DNA from: Buddleja alternifolia
Taxonomy: Eukaryota; Streptophyta; Magnoliopsida; Lamiales; Scrophulariaceae
Assembly (NCBI GenBank): GCA_019426215.1
Contig: CM033393.1
Location: 23,314,591-23,378,590 of the forward strand
Length of the DNA: 64,000 nt
Direction: 5' to 3'
The position numbers were made by a program, and so were the translations under genes. Below, piece after piece: positions 36,045-47,775 of the stretch (positions within the stretch are counted from its first letter, which is position 1; every line of letters starts with the position of its first letter). The notes beneath the pieces were generated by a model. It was not told the DNA's origin and searched no databases. It saw nothing but the letters and a program-made list of their open reading frames with translations.

Positions 36045-37692
36045 GCCTTTCTCGACCATTATGCTCGGATTTCAGGTCAGAGTATCAATACCAGCAAAAG
36101 CTCTTTCACCGTGGGACAAAATTGTCCCAATTTGAAAATCCAACAAGTGAAAATCGCTACTAATTTGGCTATGAAAAGCTTTACTGATCACCTACTTGAG
36201 AGCTCCTCTTTATAAGGTTCACAAGAAATGCATCCTTCATGAGGAATTGGTTGGTAAAATGCGAGCTAAACTTCATGGATGGGAATCAGCATCTCTCTCT
36301 CACAGCGGTTATTAATGCTATGGAGCAAATCATGGCTCATATCTTCTGGGGCTCTCATGGCAATCATAAAAAGCTTCACAGGGCCGCATGGTACAAAATT
36401 TGCAAACCATATGATGTGTGCAGTCTTGGAATAATTAGAAAGCTTGAGGATGTCATTGAAGCGTTTTCTTACAAACTTTGGTGGAGGCTTAGATCTTAAG
36501 ATTCCCGAATTCATGGTTTGGAAATATTGTGGAGGCTCCTATCCAGGTTTGGACTCGTATTTGCAAAGTTAGGGACTCTGTGCAACAACATATATATTGG
36601 GGTATCGAAGCAGGTAAAAATTTCTTTTGGCACGATCATTGGTGGGGAGATGGCGAGCTTCCTCTTATTACTGATTGCACCCACGATAATAATCTGAAAT
36701 GAAGCATTTTTGCAGAAATGGGCACACGTCTAGGCTTTTTAGTGTCCTTTCTCTTCGATTGGCTCAACAGATTTCTCTGATAGTAATTCTAGCCAAGATG
36801 TGATAAAATGGAAACTCACCCCCCATGGGAGATTTACCACAGCCTCGGCTTGGGATTTCATTCGCACTCACAATGCCAAGCATAATTTTGTATCGGATAT
36901 TCGGAATCCATGTTTGACTCCTACGATGTCACTCTTTATTTGAAGACTTGTTCACAATTGGATACCCGTCGACAGTAGAATGCAACTAGAGGGTATCACA
37001 TTGGCTTCTAAATTCCAATGTTGTGATGAGTGTGAGACTACCACACATCTCTTTATTGAAGGAAATCAAACTCGCCTTTAGTCAAAAATTTCAAATCCAT
37101 GTCCTGATTACTGATAGTATTATTACTATCCTCCATCACTGGAAGCATTCCTCTCCTTATCAGTCCGCTCTCCATATTCGGGTTATCATTCTTATGTTGA
37201 TCTTATGGTTCATCTGGATCGAGAGGAATAATTTCAAGCACCAAAACAAAGGTTTTTATTGGCAACGCATTGTGTGGAATGTTCAAAATCACATCATCAA
37301 TTTCTCCCGTGGAAAAAAAATGAAATGGGAACACTGGGAAGGGGATTTATCCTCTGCTTTGGACATGAGGATCCATCTCTAGCAGCCCCGCCCCAAATAG
37401 CCGGTGATGGTGGCTTGGAAAAAGCCTATGCGAGGCACTTATAAACTAAACACTGATAGCTCTTCAAAGTACATCTCTAACACTGCTGGAGAGGGAGGGA
37501 TTATTACAAATTTAGGAGGGTAATGTGATCATAGCCTATCAAGAATTTATTTGGTTTCGAGTCGAACACTTTTGTGGAGGTTTTTCCTGTGAGGAGAGGT
37601 TTGGAGTTGGCCTGAGACCTTGGTTTGAGAAATATTTGGTTAGAACTTGATGCCAAAGTGGTGATTCACTTGATAAATTCTAAACAAACAGG
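36045..37692 (+). pseudogene. LINE C-terminal region with zinc-binding and RNase H domains, pseudogene
   Basis: After the LTR, LINE coding sequence resumes with FLDHYARISGQSINTSKSSF, then ILHEELVGKMRAKLHGW, FWGSHGNHKKLHRAAWYKIC and EAFSYKLWWRLRS. A zinc-ribbon-like CDECETTTHLFIEG (zf-RVT type) lies near 37020-37070. A degraded RNase H-like domain follows at about 37420-37690 (KLNTDSSSKY, then GEGGII, then LELDAKVVIHLINSKQTGH). Several frameshifts and stops break it. The RNase H places it in the plant LINE group that carries this domain. The end abuts SIRE pol sequence. Confidence 0.75.
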
Positions 37693-39692
37693 TCACTGAA
37701 TAAGATCAAATCGAAGGTTGAGGAATCTATTCCTGTTATGTTTGATGATGCTAACCAAGAACCGAGTAAGGTTAATATTGATGATGTAGGAGTTGAAGAT
37801 CTTTCCTAACTAGCGTCACAAATCAATCTTGATGATGATAGTGATGATGATGATGAGGATGATGAGATCTTTGTGCCCAATCCTAAGGTTACTCGTGAGG
37901 TTATGAATGATGATATTTCAAGAAAAGCTGATGATCATGAAGAGAATAATCATCAAGAGCAAATTGGAACTGTGAATGGTGAAGCGACTGCGCAAGAGAC
38001 AAATGAGGGTCAAGCGATTGATGATCAAGAGTTTCTCAACCCGTTCCAACCAGATCGAAAATGGCTTAGAGACCATTCACCAGAACTAGTAATTGGAGAC
38101 ATTGGAGCACCTGTAAGGACTAGGGCCGCTATATTTAATGAGGCCATGTTCGCCAGTTTCCTATCTCAAATGGAACCAAAGAAAGTGGATAAAGCGCTTA
38201 GTGATTCAAGTTAGGTAGCAGCGATGCAAGAGGAACTTAACTAATTTGAGGCGTAGAAAGGTTTGGATGTTAGTTCCTAGACCAACTCACCAAGGATTTA
38301 TTGGGAATAGATGGGTTTTCAGGAACAAGATGGACGAAGAGGGTATTGTTATAAGAAACAAAGCCAGATTAGTTACTCAGGGTTATTGTCAAGAAGAGGG
38401 TATTGAGTTTGATAAAACTTATGCCCCAGTAGCCCGTCTTGAAGCGATTCGGATGTTCCTAGCGTTTGCCGCATTCAACAAGTTCACAGTGTATCAAATG
38501 GATGTGAAGAGTGCTTTCCTGAATGGTAAACTCCAAGAAGAGGTATATGTGGAGCAACCCCCAAGATTCATCGACAACCATGGCAAAAGTTTGGTTTACA
38601 AAATGGATAAGGCACTGTATGGTCTTAAACAAGCACCAAGAGCATAGTATGACACTCTCTCTATCTTTTTTATAAGCTTTTCAAAAGGCAGCGTTTACAC
38701 AACGTTATTTAAAATTACCCTTAACGAAGATATTCTCTTAGCTCAAATTTATGTTGATGATATTATTTTCGGATCTACTAATAAGCGATTGTGTGAGCAA
38801 TTTTAAAAAATGATGCAAGATCAATTTGAAATGAGCATGATGGGTGAATTAACTTTCTTCTTAGGATTACAAGTTAAACAACTACATAATGGCATATTTA
38901 TAAACCAAGCTAAATATACAAGAGATTTGATTAAGAAACTTGGTATGTAAAATGCATCATCTTCAAAAATTCCACTGAGCCAAACACTTAAGTTAGATAA
39001 AGATGAAAGTGGGAAGAAAATTGATTTCACTAACTATAGAAGTATCATTGGATCACTTATTTATCTTATGCTAATAGACCTGATATTATGTTTTCGGTAT
39101 GTATGTGTGAACGCTTTCAAACTAATCCTAGAGAATCACACTTAATTGCTGCCAAGAGAATCCTTAAATACCTAAAAAGCACACAAAATGTGGGCTTGTG
39201 GTATCCAAGGGACTCTCCTTTTGATCTAATTGGTTATTCAGACGCAGATTTTGCAGGATGCAAAATAGATAGAAAGAGTACTAGTGGTACATGTTAATTT
39301 CTAGGTGATAGGTTTCGTGGCATAGTAAGAAACAACAATCTATAGCGACTTCTATCGCTGAAGCCTAGTATGTAGCCGCTAGAAGCTGTTGTTCACCAAT
39401 CCTTTGGATGAGGCAACAACTTAGAGATTATGGAATCCTCTTAGGTCCTACCCCAATCCACTGTGATAACCAAAGCACTTTAGCTATGACCCAAAGCCCA
39501 GTCCTTCATTCTAGAACTAAACACATTGACATTCGCCACCATTTCTTACGTGACCATGTTCAAAATAAAGATATCTCCATGCATTTCATTGGAACTGACA
39601 AACAAGTGTCAGATATCTTCACCAAAGCGCTCAACGAACAATGTTTTCTCATTTTGAGAAGTGAATTAGGTATGATTGATTTAAACGCTTAA
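37693..39692 (+). pseudogene. SIRE reverse transcriptase-RNase H pseudogene
   Basis: The linker (37693-38214) is acidic (DDDSDDDDEDDE) and ends in a stop. The reverse transcriptase (38246-38790) has [60 protein letters not shown] with the first catalytic Asp, [11 protein letters not shown], then IYVDDIIFGSTNK with the YVDD site, then FFLGLQVKQ. RNase H (39088-39692) has LIGYSDADFAGCKIDRKSTS, a decayed Glu region, PIHCDNQSTLAMTQSP and HSRTKHIDIRHHFLRDHV. Defects: a stop at the Trp position after QAPRA, a stop after CEQF, a frameshift near 39076 and a stop after STSGTC. Catalytic residues are otherwise present. Confidence 0.9.
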
Positions 39693-40531
39693 TCATGAAG
39701 CATCATATTTTTATAGTCATATAATTTAAGGAGAATCCACTCTATTATAATGTCTAAAGCGATTTCAAAATTGAAACGAGTCATCAATTTTAGGGGGAAC
39801 TTTAAAATTATACTTATTCCAATTTGTAAGCAATAATGATCAAAAATGACTTTGAAAAACTTTGTGCATTAATCATTTGCGCTTACCTTTATGCATGACG
39901 AATTGATTGCTAATAAAATAAAAGTATCATTTTTCAAAAGCGATTAAATGTTCTTTACTAAAACAAGACTTTAGCGTTAAGAATATTTCCACTTTAACGT
40001 TAAATAACTTTCTCTGAAAATCATGCATTATTTTCATCACTAAAAGTAGCGTGTGGATAAGTCCAAAAGATAAGATTTGACAACTTCCCACGCGCTCCTA
40101 TCAAATCAAACTGATGGTTAATTATACCTATCTCAAAATAGTCTGTTCAGTAACTGCACATGCCTTGGTAAGTCAGTGTACCAACAGGCGCGTGTAATTC
40201 ACGCTGAATATTTTCAAAAATTTCAAACGTTTCTAAAAAAGTAACCGCGGACTCCAAATTCTATATGTTACGGAAGTTATCCTAATTTATCACTCCTTTT
40301 TACATCCGTCTTTATGATTAAACGGCTCAAATTCAATATTTTACATTTTTGAGTAACTGCATTCATACGTGGCATTTATCAAAGCAATTGAGAAGTTACT
40401 TTTTGCCATCTATTTAAACCCTTTAAATTTTTACAGAAAAACTTTATCACTCTCAAATTCTCCTTGTTGTAAAAATTGTCAAGGCAAAAAGTTTTTCTTC
40501 TACTTCCTCAAAAAGCTTATCTTTTTTATCA
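39693..40531 (+). other. Spacer between SIRE pol and the envelope-position ORF
   Basis: AT-rich sequence with no supported ORF; 40369-40560 is a short chance frame. A word GGCGCGTGTAATTCACGC near 40186 resembles one in the LTR of SIRE copy 1 (about 1940-1960). Confidence 0.6.
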
Positions 40532-41788
40532 ATGGCGCCACCAAAGTCTTCCAAATCTGATGCCGGAAACATCTCCAAACTCAAAACCGAAAGAACCATG
40601 GGTCATAACGTTGGTTTTCTAGTTAACTGGGAGTACCTTTTGAGAATCAACACTTTCCCATGAGATAAATTCTTCCTCTCATTGAAGAATCTGGTTTCAG
40701 AACCCTTCTCACCTCTCATTCTCTGATTCATGAGAATGAAGTTAAATATTTCTTTGAGCATGCTGCCATTTCTAATGATGGCAACTCTATTTCTTGCTCT
40801 TTTCTTTCTGTTGAAACCCCATTTGTTCTCTCTTCACAACTGCTTGCTGATTTGCTGAATCTACCCACTTCTGGGTGTGAAGTTGAAGAACTAGCCATGG
40901 GTGCTGCTACTAAAGTCTAGGAACAAGTCCGGTGAGATGACATTGATGTCGCGTACAAATCAAACTTCAAGAAGAATGACATGAAAGACGAATATGTCAT
41001 TCTGGACCACGTATGCACAAAGATGATCGAGTGTCATAAGGGCTCATTTGATAAGATCTCAATCATTCAGTACAAGATGATGATCTCCATATTGACTAAG
41101 CTTAAGGTCAATTGAGCCTTGTATGTTTTCAATCTCTTTATGGCAGCGATGCAGAAGTCAGTGAATCCCAAGCCGTATGGGATTTGACTTAGTTTTATTC
41201 TTAGCGCTAGTGGATACGTCACGTCCAAAGGATCCAAAGTGCCAGTGCTTAAGTTCTACGAAAAGAAGATGATTGGTGAATTGCTTAACCCTAAGCGAGT
41301 GGGTGGTGCAGAGGTTCCTAAGGAGGAGCGTGAGCGACTCCTTGCCGAAGGCGTTGCTGAAGGCAGAGTTCGTGGTAATGATGAAGAGCAAGCAACTTCC
41401 TCATTAGATGAACCAGAAGAAGAAGTGGTGGTGGTCAAGCGACCAAAATGGAAAATCTTGTTGAAAGTCGCTGAGCCCTCCAAGCCAGCCAAGAAACAAA
41501 AGAAGGAGACAAAGAAGAAGAAGAAGTCTCCCTCTCCTCCTCAAAAATCCCCTCCTCATTCTCATGTGATTGATGTATCCCCGGAGACTGAAGAAGAATC
41601 AGCAAAAGAAGAAGTGCCGCTAGCACGTAAGCGCACACCGTGGTCTACTCCAAAGGGATCAACAAGCGCACCAGTAGAGCCAGCGCTTGAAGAACCAGCG
41701 AGTGCCCCTCCTCCTCCTCCTCCTCCTTCTGAACCTTTTTTAGAGCCTGAAGCTAATCCTCCTTCACATGATTTTGCTAGCGATCAGG

Positions 41789-41962
41789 GTAAGTACTTGT
41801 GATAAAAAATGTACATTATCCTTTCCTTGTTTGTTATCTTCATTAACATTAGGATTAATTTTTCAACTTGAAGAGAACTCGATATTCAATATGTTCTGAA
41901 TACCTTAGAGGTTTGTAATATTCTCATTTGAGCTGATCCCCTCACTTATTTCCTCAATCTAG
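41789..41962 (+). other. Putative intron 1 in the SIRE env-like ORF
   Basis: 174 bp, donor G|GTAAGT, acceptor CTCAATCTAG, AT-rich with a pyrimidine-rich 3' end. Phase 1 at both sides. Reading through it meets a stop (TGA) within about 15 bases. Confidence 0.65.
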
Positions 41963-42052
41963 ATGATGATGAAAAAGTTTTGGAGCCTGAGGCAATGGAA
42001 CCAAATGTTTCCAAATATCAAGCGACTGATATGGTCGAAGATAGTCCTCAAG

Positions 42053-42131
42053 GTAAGCGTTTTTGCCTTTTGTATCTCAAATATCTACTTAATAGAAATT
42101 TTCTATGTTCTCAAATGCTTGCATGTATCAG
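42053..42131 (+). other. Putative intron 2 in the SIRE env-like ORF
   Basis: 79 bp, donor AAG|GTAAGC, acceptor GCATGTATCAG, T-rich. Phase 1 on both sides. The length is near the lower limit for plant introns and is not a multiple of three. Confidence 0.65.
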
Positions 42132-43464
42132 CTCAAAATGTGCTAGAAGCTAATGCATCTCCTCCTCCTGTGGTTGCCGTAGAGTTGGATGTTGATATGT
42201 CAACAGTGGTGGAAATTGCTAAGGAAATAGAAATGGTCTTTCCGAACGCTGAGATCTCTCCAGTCAGGGAAGCGACTGTAGATGCTGAGTTGTCAATAGA
42301 AGTGGCCTCGTTAGTCCCCCTCTCCAATTGGTCCTCCTCCTCCTGTGGTATCTTTCTTTCCCAGAGGCTATGATGACAGCCTTGAGTTCTACTATGCTTG
42401 GAGAGGAAAGACCCTTCGACAGGTGATTGAGATGGAGTTATCTTTTCAAACATCACTCCACAATCCTGCTCTTTCAGACACTCAGAAATCAGAGATTTTC
42501 GAGAAGCTAGCAAGGCTAGTTCACAAGTCTGAGAAAGAAATCATTGCTCGTCTTAAGTATTTGGAGACACTAAGCGATTTGGCAGACTTTGAGAGCAACT
42601 GCTTTCAGGAAGTCGGCCATAGTTTTGAATGCAATTTTCCATTCCGCCGCAGTCACGTTCAAATCCAGAATCCTCATATGGGCAGTTGGGAGAAGAACCC
42701 CGATGAAGAACAGTTGAATCCAATAGGTTATTCTGCCTTGCCGAGAGTTGTCCTTTCTGCCGCTAATACGTCTTCACCAAAACCACTCCGTTTATGGAAA
42801 GGAAAGGGAGAAATGTTTAGAGAACACCCCAATCCAATTAATAAATGGGTTGAGGATGAAACCCAAGAATACCTTGCCAGAGTTTGGGCCAATAGCTTTG
42901 ATATTGAAAAAGAAAGATTTAAGAAGCTAATTGAAGCCAAGAAAGACAAAGAAGTGGCTGAGTGAATCAGAAGACGCTGGATACTGGACACATCCAGATG
43001 GATTGAAAATTTTGTACTCCATTTCCATACGATTGAAGAGATGCTCAAGTATCCTTTTCTCTTCAATTTTAGAATTGAGTACAGGCGTCGTAGTTACGCT
43101 TCGTTTCTGCTTCAAAGGCAGGAATCTCTAGTGGGAGAAGTGAATGGTTTGCCTTATTTCAGACAAGGCATGGAACGCTACATTTATCATCTGCATATGC
43201 ATCTAATTAATGATCTGAATAAGATGCCTCCACCAGCATGAGAGATGCCCTTCCAAGTCTCAGTGAAGCGCATATGCATCTAATTAATGATCATGCAGAA
43301 TTTCATAGAGACAGAAGAGCGATTGTTGAGAATGCTCAATCGCTGGCTATGACCTTTAATCATCTCTTTGATTTTAGTGATTTCCGTGGCTATAATCTTC
43401 ATCTTGTCTTGATGTGTGAGCAGAACATCCGAGTGGTCCAAATCCTCTCTCTTATTAGGCCAGT

Positions 43465-45086
43465 TGACACGCTAAAAGCTAACGTGCTATAGTAGCAAGT
43501 GCACTAGTCGTGTATAGTAATAAAGCGGACAAAAAGAAGTCCGGGTTGTCGAACCACAAGGACTTGAATTCTAGTTTAAGATTTTATAACAAGAAAGATC
43601 AATACAATAAACGTAAAATGAGTGTGAAACGCGTAAGATAAGAACAAGATTGCACAAATGATTTAACCAAAATATAAAGGGAGACTAAGGCACATGCTAA
43701 GTTTAAATTGATCAATTATACTTATAAAGATTCTTGTTGAAGGATTACGCTTATATTGTTATGGTGAGAGCTCCGAGGGTAGAGAATAACCGATATCTCG
43801 CGTATAAACTCCTATGCTTAGATCGTGATTTCCCAAATATTCCTATCCGAAAATCTAGCCACTAAACATGCATTAACGTACTAGAGTTCACTCGATTTGA
43901 ATCGAACAACTTCACCCGGGAATCTTTACCAATGTCTAGAGCAATTCCTCATTAGTTGCGGGTCATGATGTGAATTTGTTGCACCCTAAGTCAATTTTCT
44001 CCCGAAATATTAACCTAGGCATAAGATTCTAACATATAGTGATAAAGTATATGCAAGATAGGGAAAAACACAAATTCACATCACATAACAATATAAGAGT
44101 AACCTCAACAATCATCTATTATAAGCATATATCACAATTTGGCCTTACATCGCCCTAGTCTTACAAGATTAGCTCATCATCAATGGCTTAAAAGAATCTA
44201 ATGTTGTTATATACATAATCATGAACATAAGAATGCAATGAAAAGCAATTAAAAACTCCCTCAAGTGTGATTGATGATGATCTTTAATGGTGATGGATGA
44301 AGAATGAAAAATCCTCTCTCCTCCTCCAAGCTTGATGATGAATCCTCCCTCAAAAACTCTCCTTCTCTCCTTTCTATTGATCGGTCCCCCTTCCTCCCCT
44401 ATTTACTTCATGAAGAATGAATGCAAGAGATGATTAGCTTTATAGGTGTAGATTCTTCTTCCTCCCATGTGTTGTTCCTCTCTTGTGTCCTCCATTACTC
44501 TAAAGTGTGTAGTATAAAATTCCATAAAGTAAATCTACCAAGAAACACACTTATGACACTCCCCCTCAACACATGTGCTGAATTATGGCTAAAAGTGATT
44601 CCTTCCCATCATAAAGAGCTGGAATTTAGGCTGAAAAGGAGTAAGATTCGGACCGTCCACGCCTAGGCGTGACTAGGAAGGCGCTAGGGCGTGTCCTGGC
44701 GCATATACTTCTCTGTTCGGCGCAATAATCGTATTTCCTTCATAATTATCTCTATAGACCTCCGATTTGGATAATTCAAGTTCTCATTTGAACCTAAGAC
44801 ATAGATCTACAACTTTGTAGAAGGAAATGTTGTCCAATTCGGTCTCAAAATGTACAGAATTATCGCTCGAATGTGGTAGGAGATGCATAAACCGCCTAAG
44901 TGTTGAAAAACATGTTTGAACTTGTTTTGTACATCGTTTTTCTTCCCTTTTCTTCATGTATTCTCATTTATTACCTGTATTCACTTAACACACTTATTAA
45001 ATGCAAATGTGACATGATTTAAGCAATAAGTGAATCCAAATCATAAGAATTACGGTCTTAAAAACACGTAAAAACACCTCTTATCA
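43465..45086 (-). repeat. Athila LTR A (1622 bp)
   Basis: Starts TGACACGCTAAAAGC and ends CTCTTATCA. It is near-identical to LTR B except for a patch at about 44180-44360. The ORF 44421-44666 recurs in all three LTRs and is LTR sequence. Confidence 0.95.
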
Positions 45087-46302
45087 ACACCCCCAAACTT
45101 ATCAATTGCTCGACCTCGAGCAATAAGAGCTATATGGCAAGATCAACATCATTCAATGGGAGAAAACAAAACAACTAACTAACTCACTTTCGTGGAGTAT
45201 ACGATTGCACTTAGCGGGTGCAACAAGACTTTAAACCTTTGAGTTACTTCAAAGGACGAGTTATAGTCTCGTGAGGGTTTGCATGCGATATACCCACAAA
45301 ATCTAACAAAATTTATCCAACCAAATCAATACACCTCAACATGATCAACAAGAATGAATGGCATAAAATCAACCTTTTAAAGTTCACAAATATATATACA
45401 TATCAACTACTTGAAAAGACTCCCTAGGGTGTAGTGAAAAATAAATCTAAGGTATTATAGTCGAAAGGCATCCTTACCAAATTTTGGACATTAATCCCAT
45501 ATCTATCAACTTTTGATCAAACATAAAGCACAAGAATTATAGAAAATCTCATAGCCATTTAAATTTCATTATCTCAACATTCAACTTTCAATTCGTATGA
45601 AACTTCCATTAAATTCATTAAGGCTAGATCATGTGCAATGTTTTATTCCATTAGACTTTCTATGACACCCATGTAACAAGCTTTAGATCAATGACTCCCA
45701 AACTAGATAGTTTTGGGGCATTAAGCGTAGAGACACTCCTAAGGATTTAATCACTCGAGTGTCAAAGGCCACGAAATAAAACGAGATCTTTTAAACAATT
45801 CACTTCTTTTTGGCTTGAGCTTAGCTCAAATTAGCATAATAGTACAGTATATAAGCATGAAACTTTTCACCTCCAGTACGTATTAGCCTAACCACTTTTG
45901 GTCATACCAAAATTCAACCTTTTCACTTTATTGTTTAGCATATAAAATTCCTACTCAACTTATAACCTTATGAGAAATCTAAGTTAATATTTCCGGGAAA
46001 AATTCCTTAAGTGTCTCAAGATGGTTATCCTCTCAACTCCTCTACCTTCGATTTAAGTGCATTGTGAATCATCTAAAGAATCAATTCTAGTCTAGTGTCT
46101 CCACGAGCAATTTCAAAGATATATATATTCCATTAAATTCAAATTATTTCAAGAGATCATGCCATTTTTCCAAGTCAATCAATTTCAATGCATCAATTGG
46201 AAGGACTAAATTTTTTTTTTTTTAAGTAAAAAAAAAATATATATATATATGCTAAAAAAAATTTCACACTATACGACTTCCCCAAACTTAGACAGAAATA
46301 TA
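45087..46302 (-). other. Athila unit 1, 3' untranslated part, with polypurine tract
   Basis: The polypurine tract reads AAGTTTGGGGGTGT on the minus strand, next to the LTR. The rest matches 52988-54174 with small indels and has no ORF. It ends at a deletion junction (about 46300-46303) that fuses it to integrase sequence. Confidence 0.85.
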
Positions 46303-47170
46303 AGGGACCAATCTTTTCTAGATGCGTTAACCGTTTTTTCAAGAATGCGTTTAATCTCCCGATTTGACACCTCCACTTGACCACTCGTTTGGGGATGATA
46401 TGGGGCTGAGATTTTATGCCGTACCCCGTACTTGTTCAATAAGTGTTCGAATTGTTTGTTGCAAAAATGGGTGCCCCCGTCACTAACGATTGCTCTAGGA
46501 GTTCCAAAACGAGTGAAAATCCTGTTTCTTAAAAATCAAGTAACCACCCGAGCATCGTTAGTTGGTAAAGCCTCGACTTCGACCCATTTGGAGACATAGT
46601 CGACCGCAACAAGAATATACTTATTAGAACAAGAACTAGGGAAAGGTCCCATAAAATCAATACCCCACACATCAAATAGTTCACATTCAAGCATGTTATG
46701 CAATGGCATTTCATGTCTTTTAGAGATGTTACCTGTTCGTTGACACCTATCACAAGATTGAACATACAAAAATGCATCTTTAGAAAGAGTAGGCCAAAAG
46801 AAACCTGATTGAAGCACTTTAGCCACTGTTTTAGAAGGTCCAAAGTGACCACCTACCGACATATCATGACAATGGGTGAGAATTGATGCTGTTTCCTCCT
46901 CAGGGATACATCGTCGAATGAGGCCATCTGCACAAATCTTAAATAGATATGGTTCGTCCCACAAATATCGCTTCACATCAAATAGGAATTTCTTCTTTTG
47001 ATGATAAGTGATATCCGGAGGAAGAACTCCCGTGACAAGATAATTTGCATAATTAGCATACCAAGGATCGTCATTATTGTGTATAGCATACAAGTGCTCA
47101 TCGGGAAACTCCTCAAAAATAGGTTTATCATACACGCACTCGGGGGTAGGAGCCTCTATCCTAGACAAGT
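46303..47170 (-). pseudogene. Athila unit 1 integrase pseudogene, C-terminus deleted
   Basis: The open part (46536-47168) begins [16 protein letters not shown], carries a zinc-binding HHCC region ([15 protein letters not shown], then [12 protein letters not shown]) and the first catalytic Asp in [14 protein letters not shown]. An in-frame TGA at 46536-46538 replaces the CGA seen in unit 2 (57774 region), a CpG-type transition. Downstream codons ([17 protein letters not shown] with the second Asp, then the Glu region) follow in the same frame to the deletion junction near 46303. The frame is intact across the point where unit 2 has a one-base insertion. Confidence 0.85.
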
Positions 47171-47775
47171 GGTCGGCAACAACATTTTCTACTCCTTAAT
47201 TTCTACATCAAATTCTTGAAGAAGTAAAATCCACCTAATGAGTCTAGGTTTTGCATCCTTTTTCGCAAGTGAGTATTTTAATGCGGAGTGATCGGTGTAC
47301 ACAATTACTTTATTCAAAATGAGATAAGCATGGAACTTGTCAAATGCAAATACTATGGCTAGTAATTCTTTTTCCGTGGTTGCGTAATTCATTTGTGCAT
47401 CATTTAAAGTCTTACTAGCATAGTAGATGGTTTGAAATACCTTATCCTTCCTTTGGCCAAGGACCGCACCCACCGCGGTGTCACTAGCATCACACATCAA
47501 TTCGAAGGGCAAACTCCAGTCGGGAGGTGCCATGATGGGAGCGGATATCAATAGCTCCTTAAGAGTCATGAAGGCCTGTAAACAAAGGGAATCAAAATTG
47601 AATGGTGCATCTTTGACAAGCAAGTTAGATAACGGCTTTGCAATTTTGGAAAATCTTTGATAAATCGCCTATAGAAGCCGGCATGACCAAGAAAGCTCCT
47701 CACGGCTTTCACCGATGTAGGTGGAGGAAGCTTTTCTATTACCTCAATCTTGGCTTGGTCCACTTCAATCCCTTT
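47171..47775 (-). pseudogene. Athila unit 1 reverse transcriptase C-terminus and RNase H pseudogene
   Basis: The piece at 47566-47763 continues the reverse transcriptase with [20 protein letters not shown] and [16 protein letters not shown] one-base loss near 47650 (four A in place of five in unit 2) shifts the frame. The piece 47189-47623 holds RNase [17 protein letters not shown] with the first acidic residue, [20 protein letters not shown] with Glu, [15 protein letters not shown] with Asp. It then stops at a frameshift shared with unit 2, and also lacks nine bases present there. Confidence 0.85.

Larger units (their letters stand above)
27316..37692 (+). mobile_element. Plant LINE (non-LTR retrotransposon), 5'-truncated, split by three insertions
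   Basis: Remnants of one ORF2 lie in order on the plus strand: 27316-27657 (linker and start of reverse transcriptase), 27983-27995, 31908-32530 (core), 36045-37400 (C-terminal region, zf-RVT) and 37400-37692 (RNase H). Joining across the hAT element restores register in the SPLPCNFTATTLFLIPKTD region. Each gap is explained by an insertion with target-site duplication. No 3' tail is seen, because the LINE is cut off by SIRE copy 2 at about 37692. Confidence 0.8.
37693..43464 (+). mobile_element. SIRE-type Ty1/copia element, 3' part, copy 2
   Basis: It begins abruptly in the integrase-reverse transcriptase linker, so gag, protease, integrase and the 5' LTR are missing. Reverse transcriptase and RNase H, a spacer of 0.8 kb and a long envelope-position ORF follow. 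It is cut by the first Athila LTR at 43465. Gene order and protein similarity both fit the SIRE/Maximus lineage, which carries an extra ORF after pol. Confidence 0.8.
40532..43464 (+). pseudogene. SIRE envelope-position ORF, three exons, degenerate and truncated
   Basis: This lies directly after pol, where SIRE elements carry an env-like ORF of unproven function. The start at 40532 opens MAPPKSSKSDAG. Exon 1 runs to 41788 with at least one frameshift near 40660-40680 and several stops, then a basic and proline-rich tail (KKQKKETKKKKKSPSPPQ) and an acidic part. A GTAAGT donor at 41789 and a TCTAG acceptor ending at 41962 bound a 174-bp intron. A GTAAGC donor at 42053 and ATCAG ending at 42131 bound a 79-bp intron. 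Both split a codon after its first base, and removing both keeps one frame. Exon 3 has a five-C run at 42316-42320 where one C too many shifts the frame, an in-frame TGA at about 42963, another near 43240 and a 22-bp direct repeat (43193 and 43270). No clear signal peptide or membrane span is visible. Confidence 0.7.

Noticed and set aside
1..43464. The SIRE pieces at 1-2039 and 37693-43464 as two halves of one element
   Set aside because: They lie in opposite orientation with gag and RT-env facing outward; an inversion would be needed and no junction supports it.
44421..44666. Repeated 81-codon ORF, also at 52322-52567 and 63266-63511
   Set aside because: It is in the most conserved part of each Athila LTR on the antisense strand; its conservation follows from LTR identity and it has no protein features.
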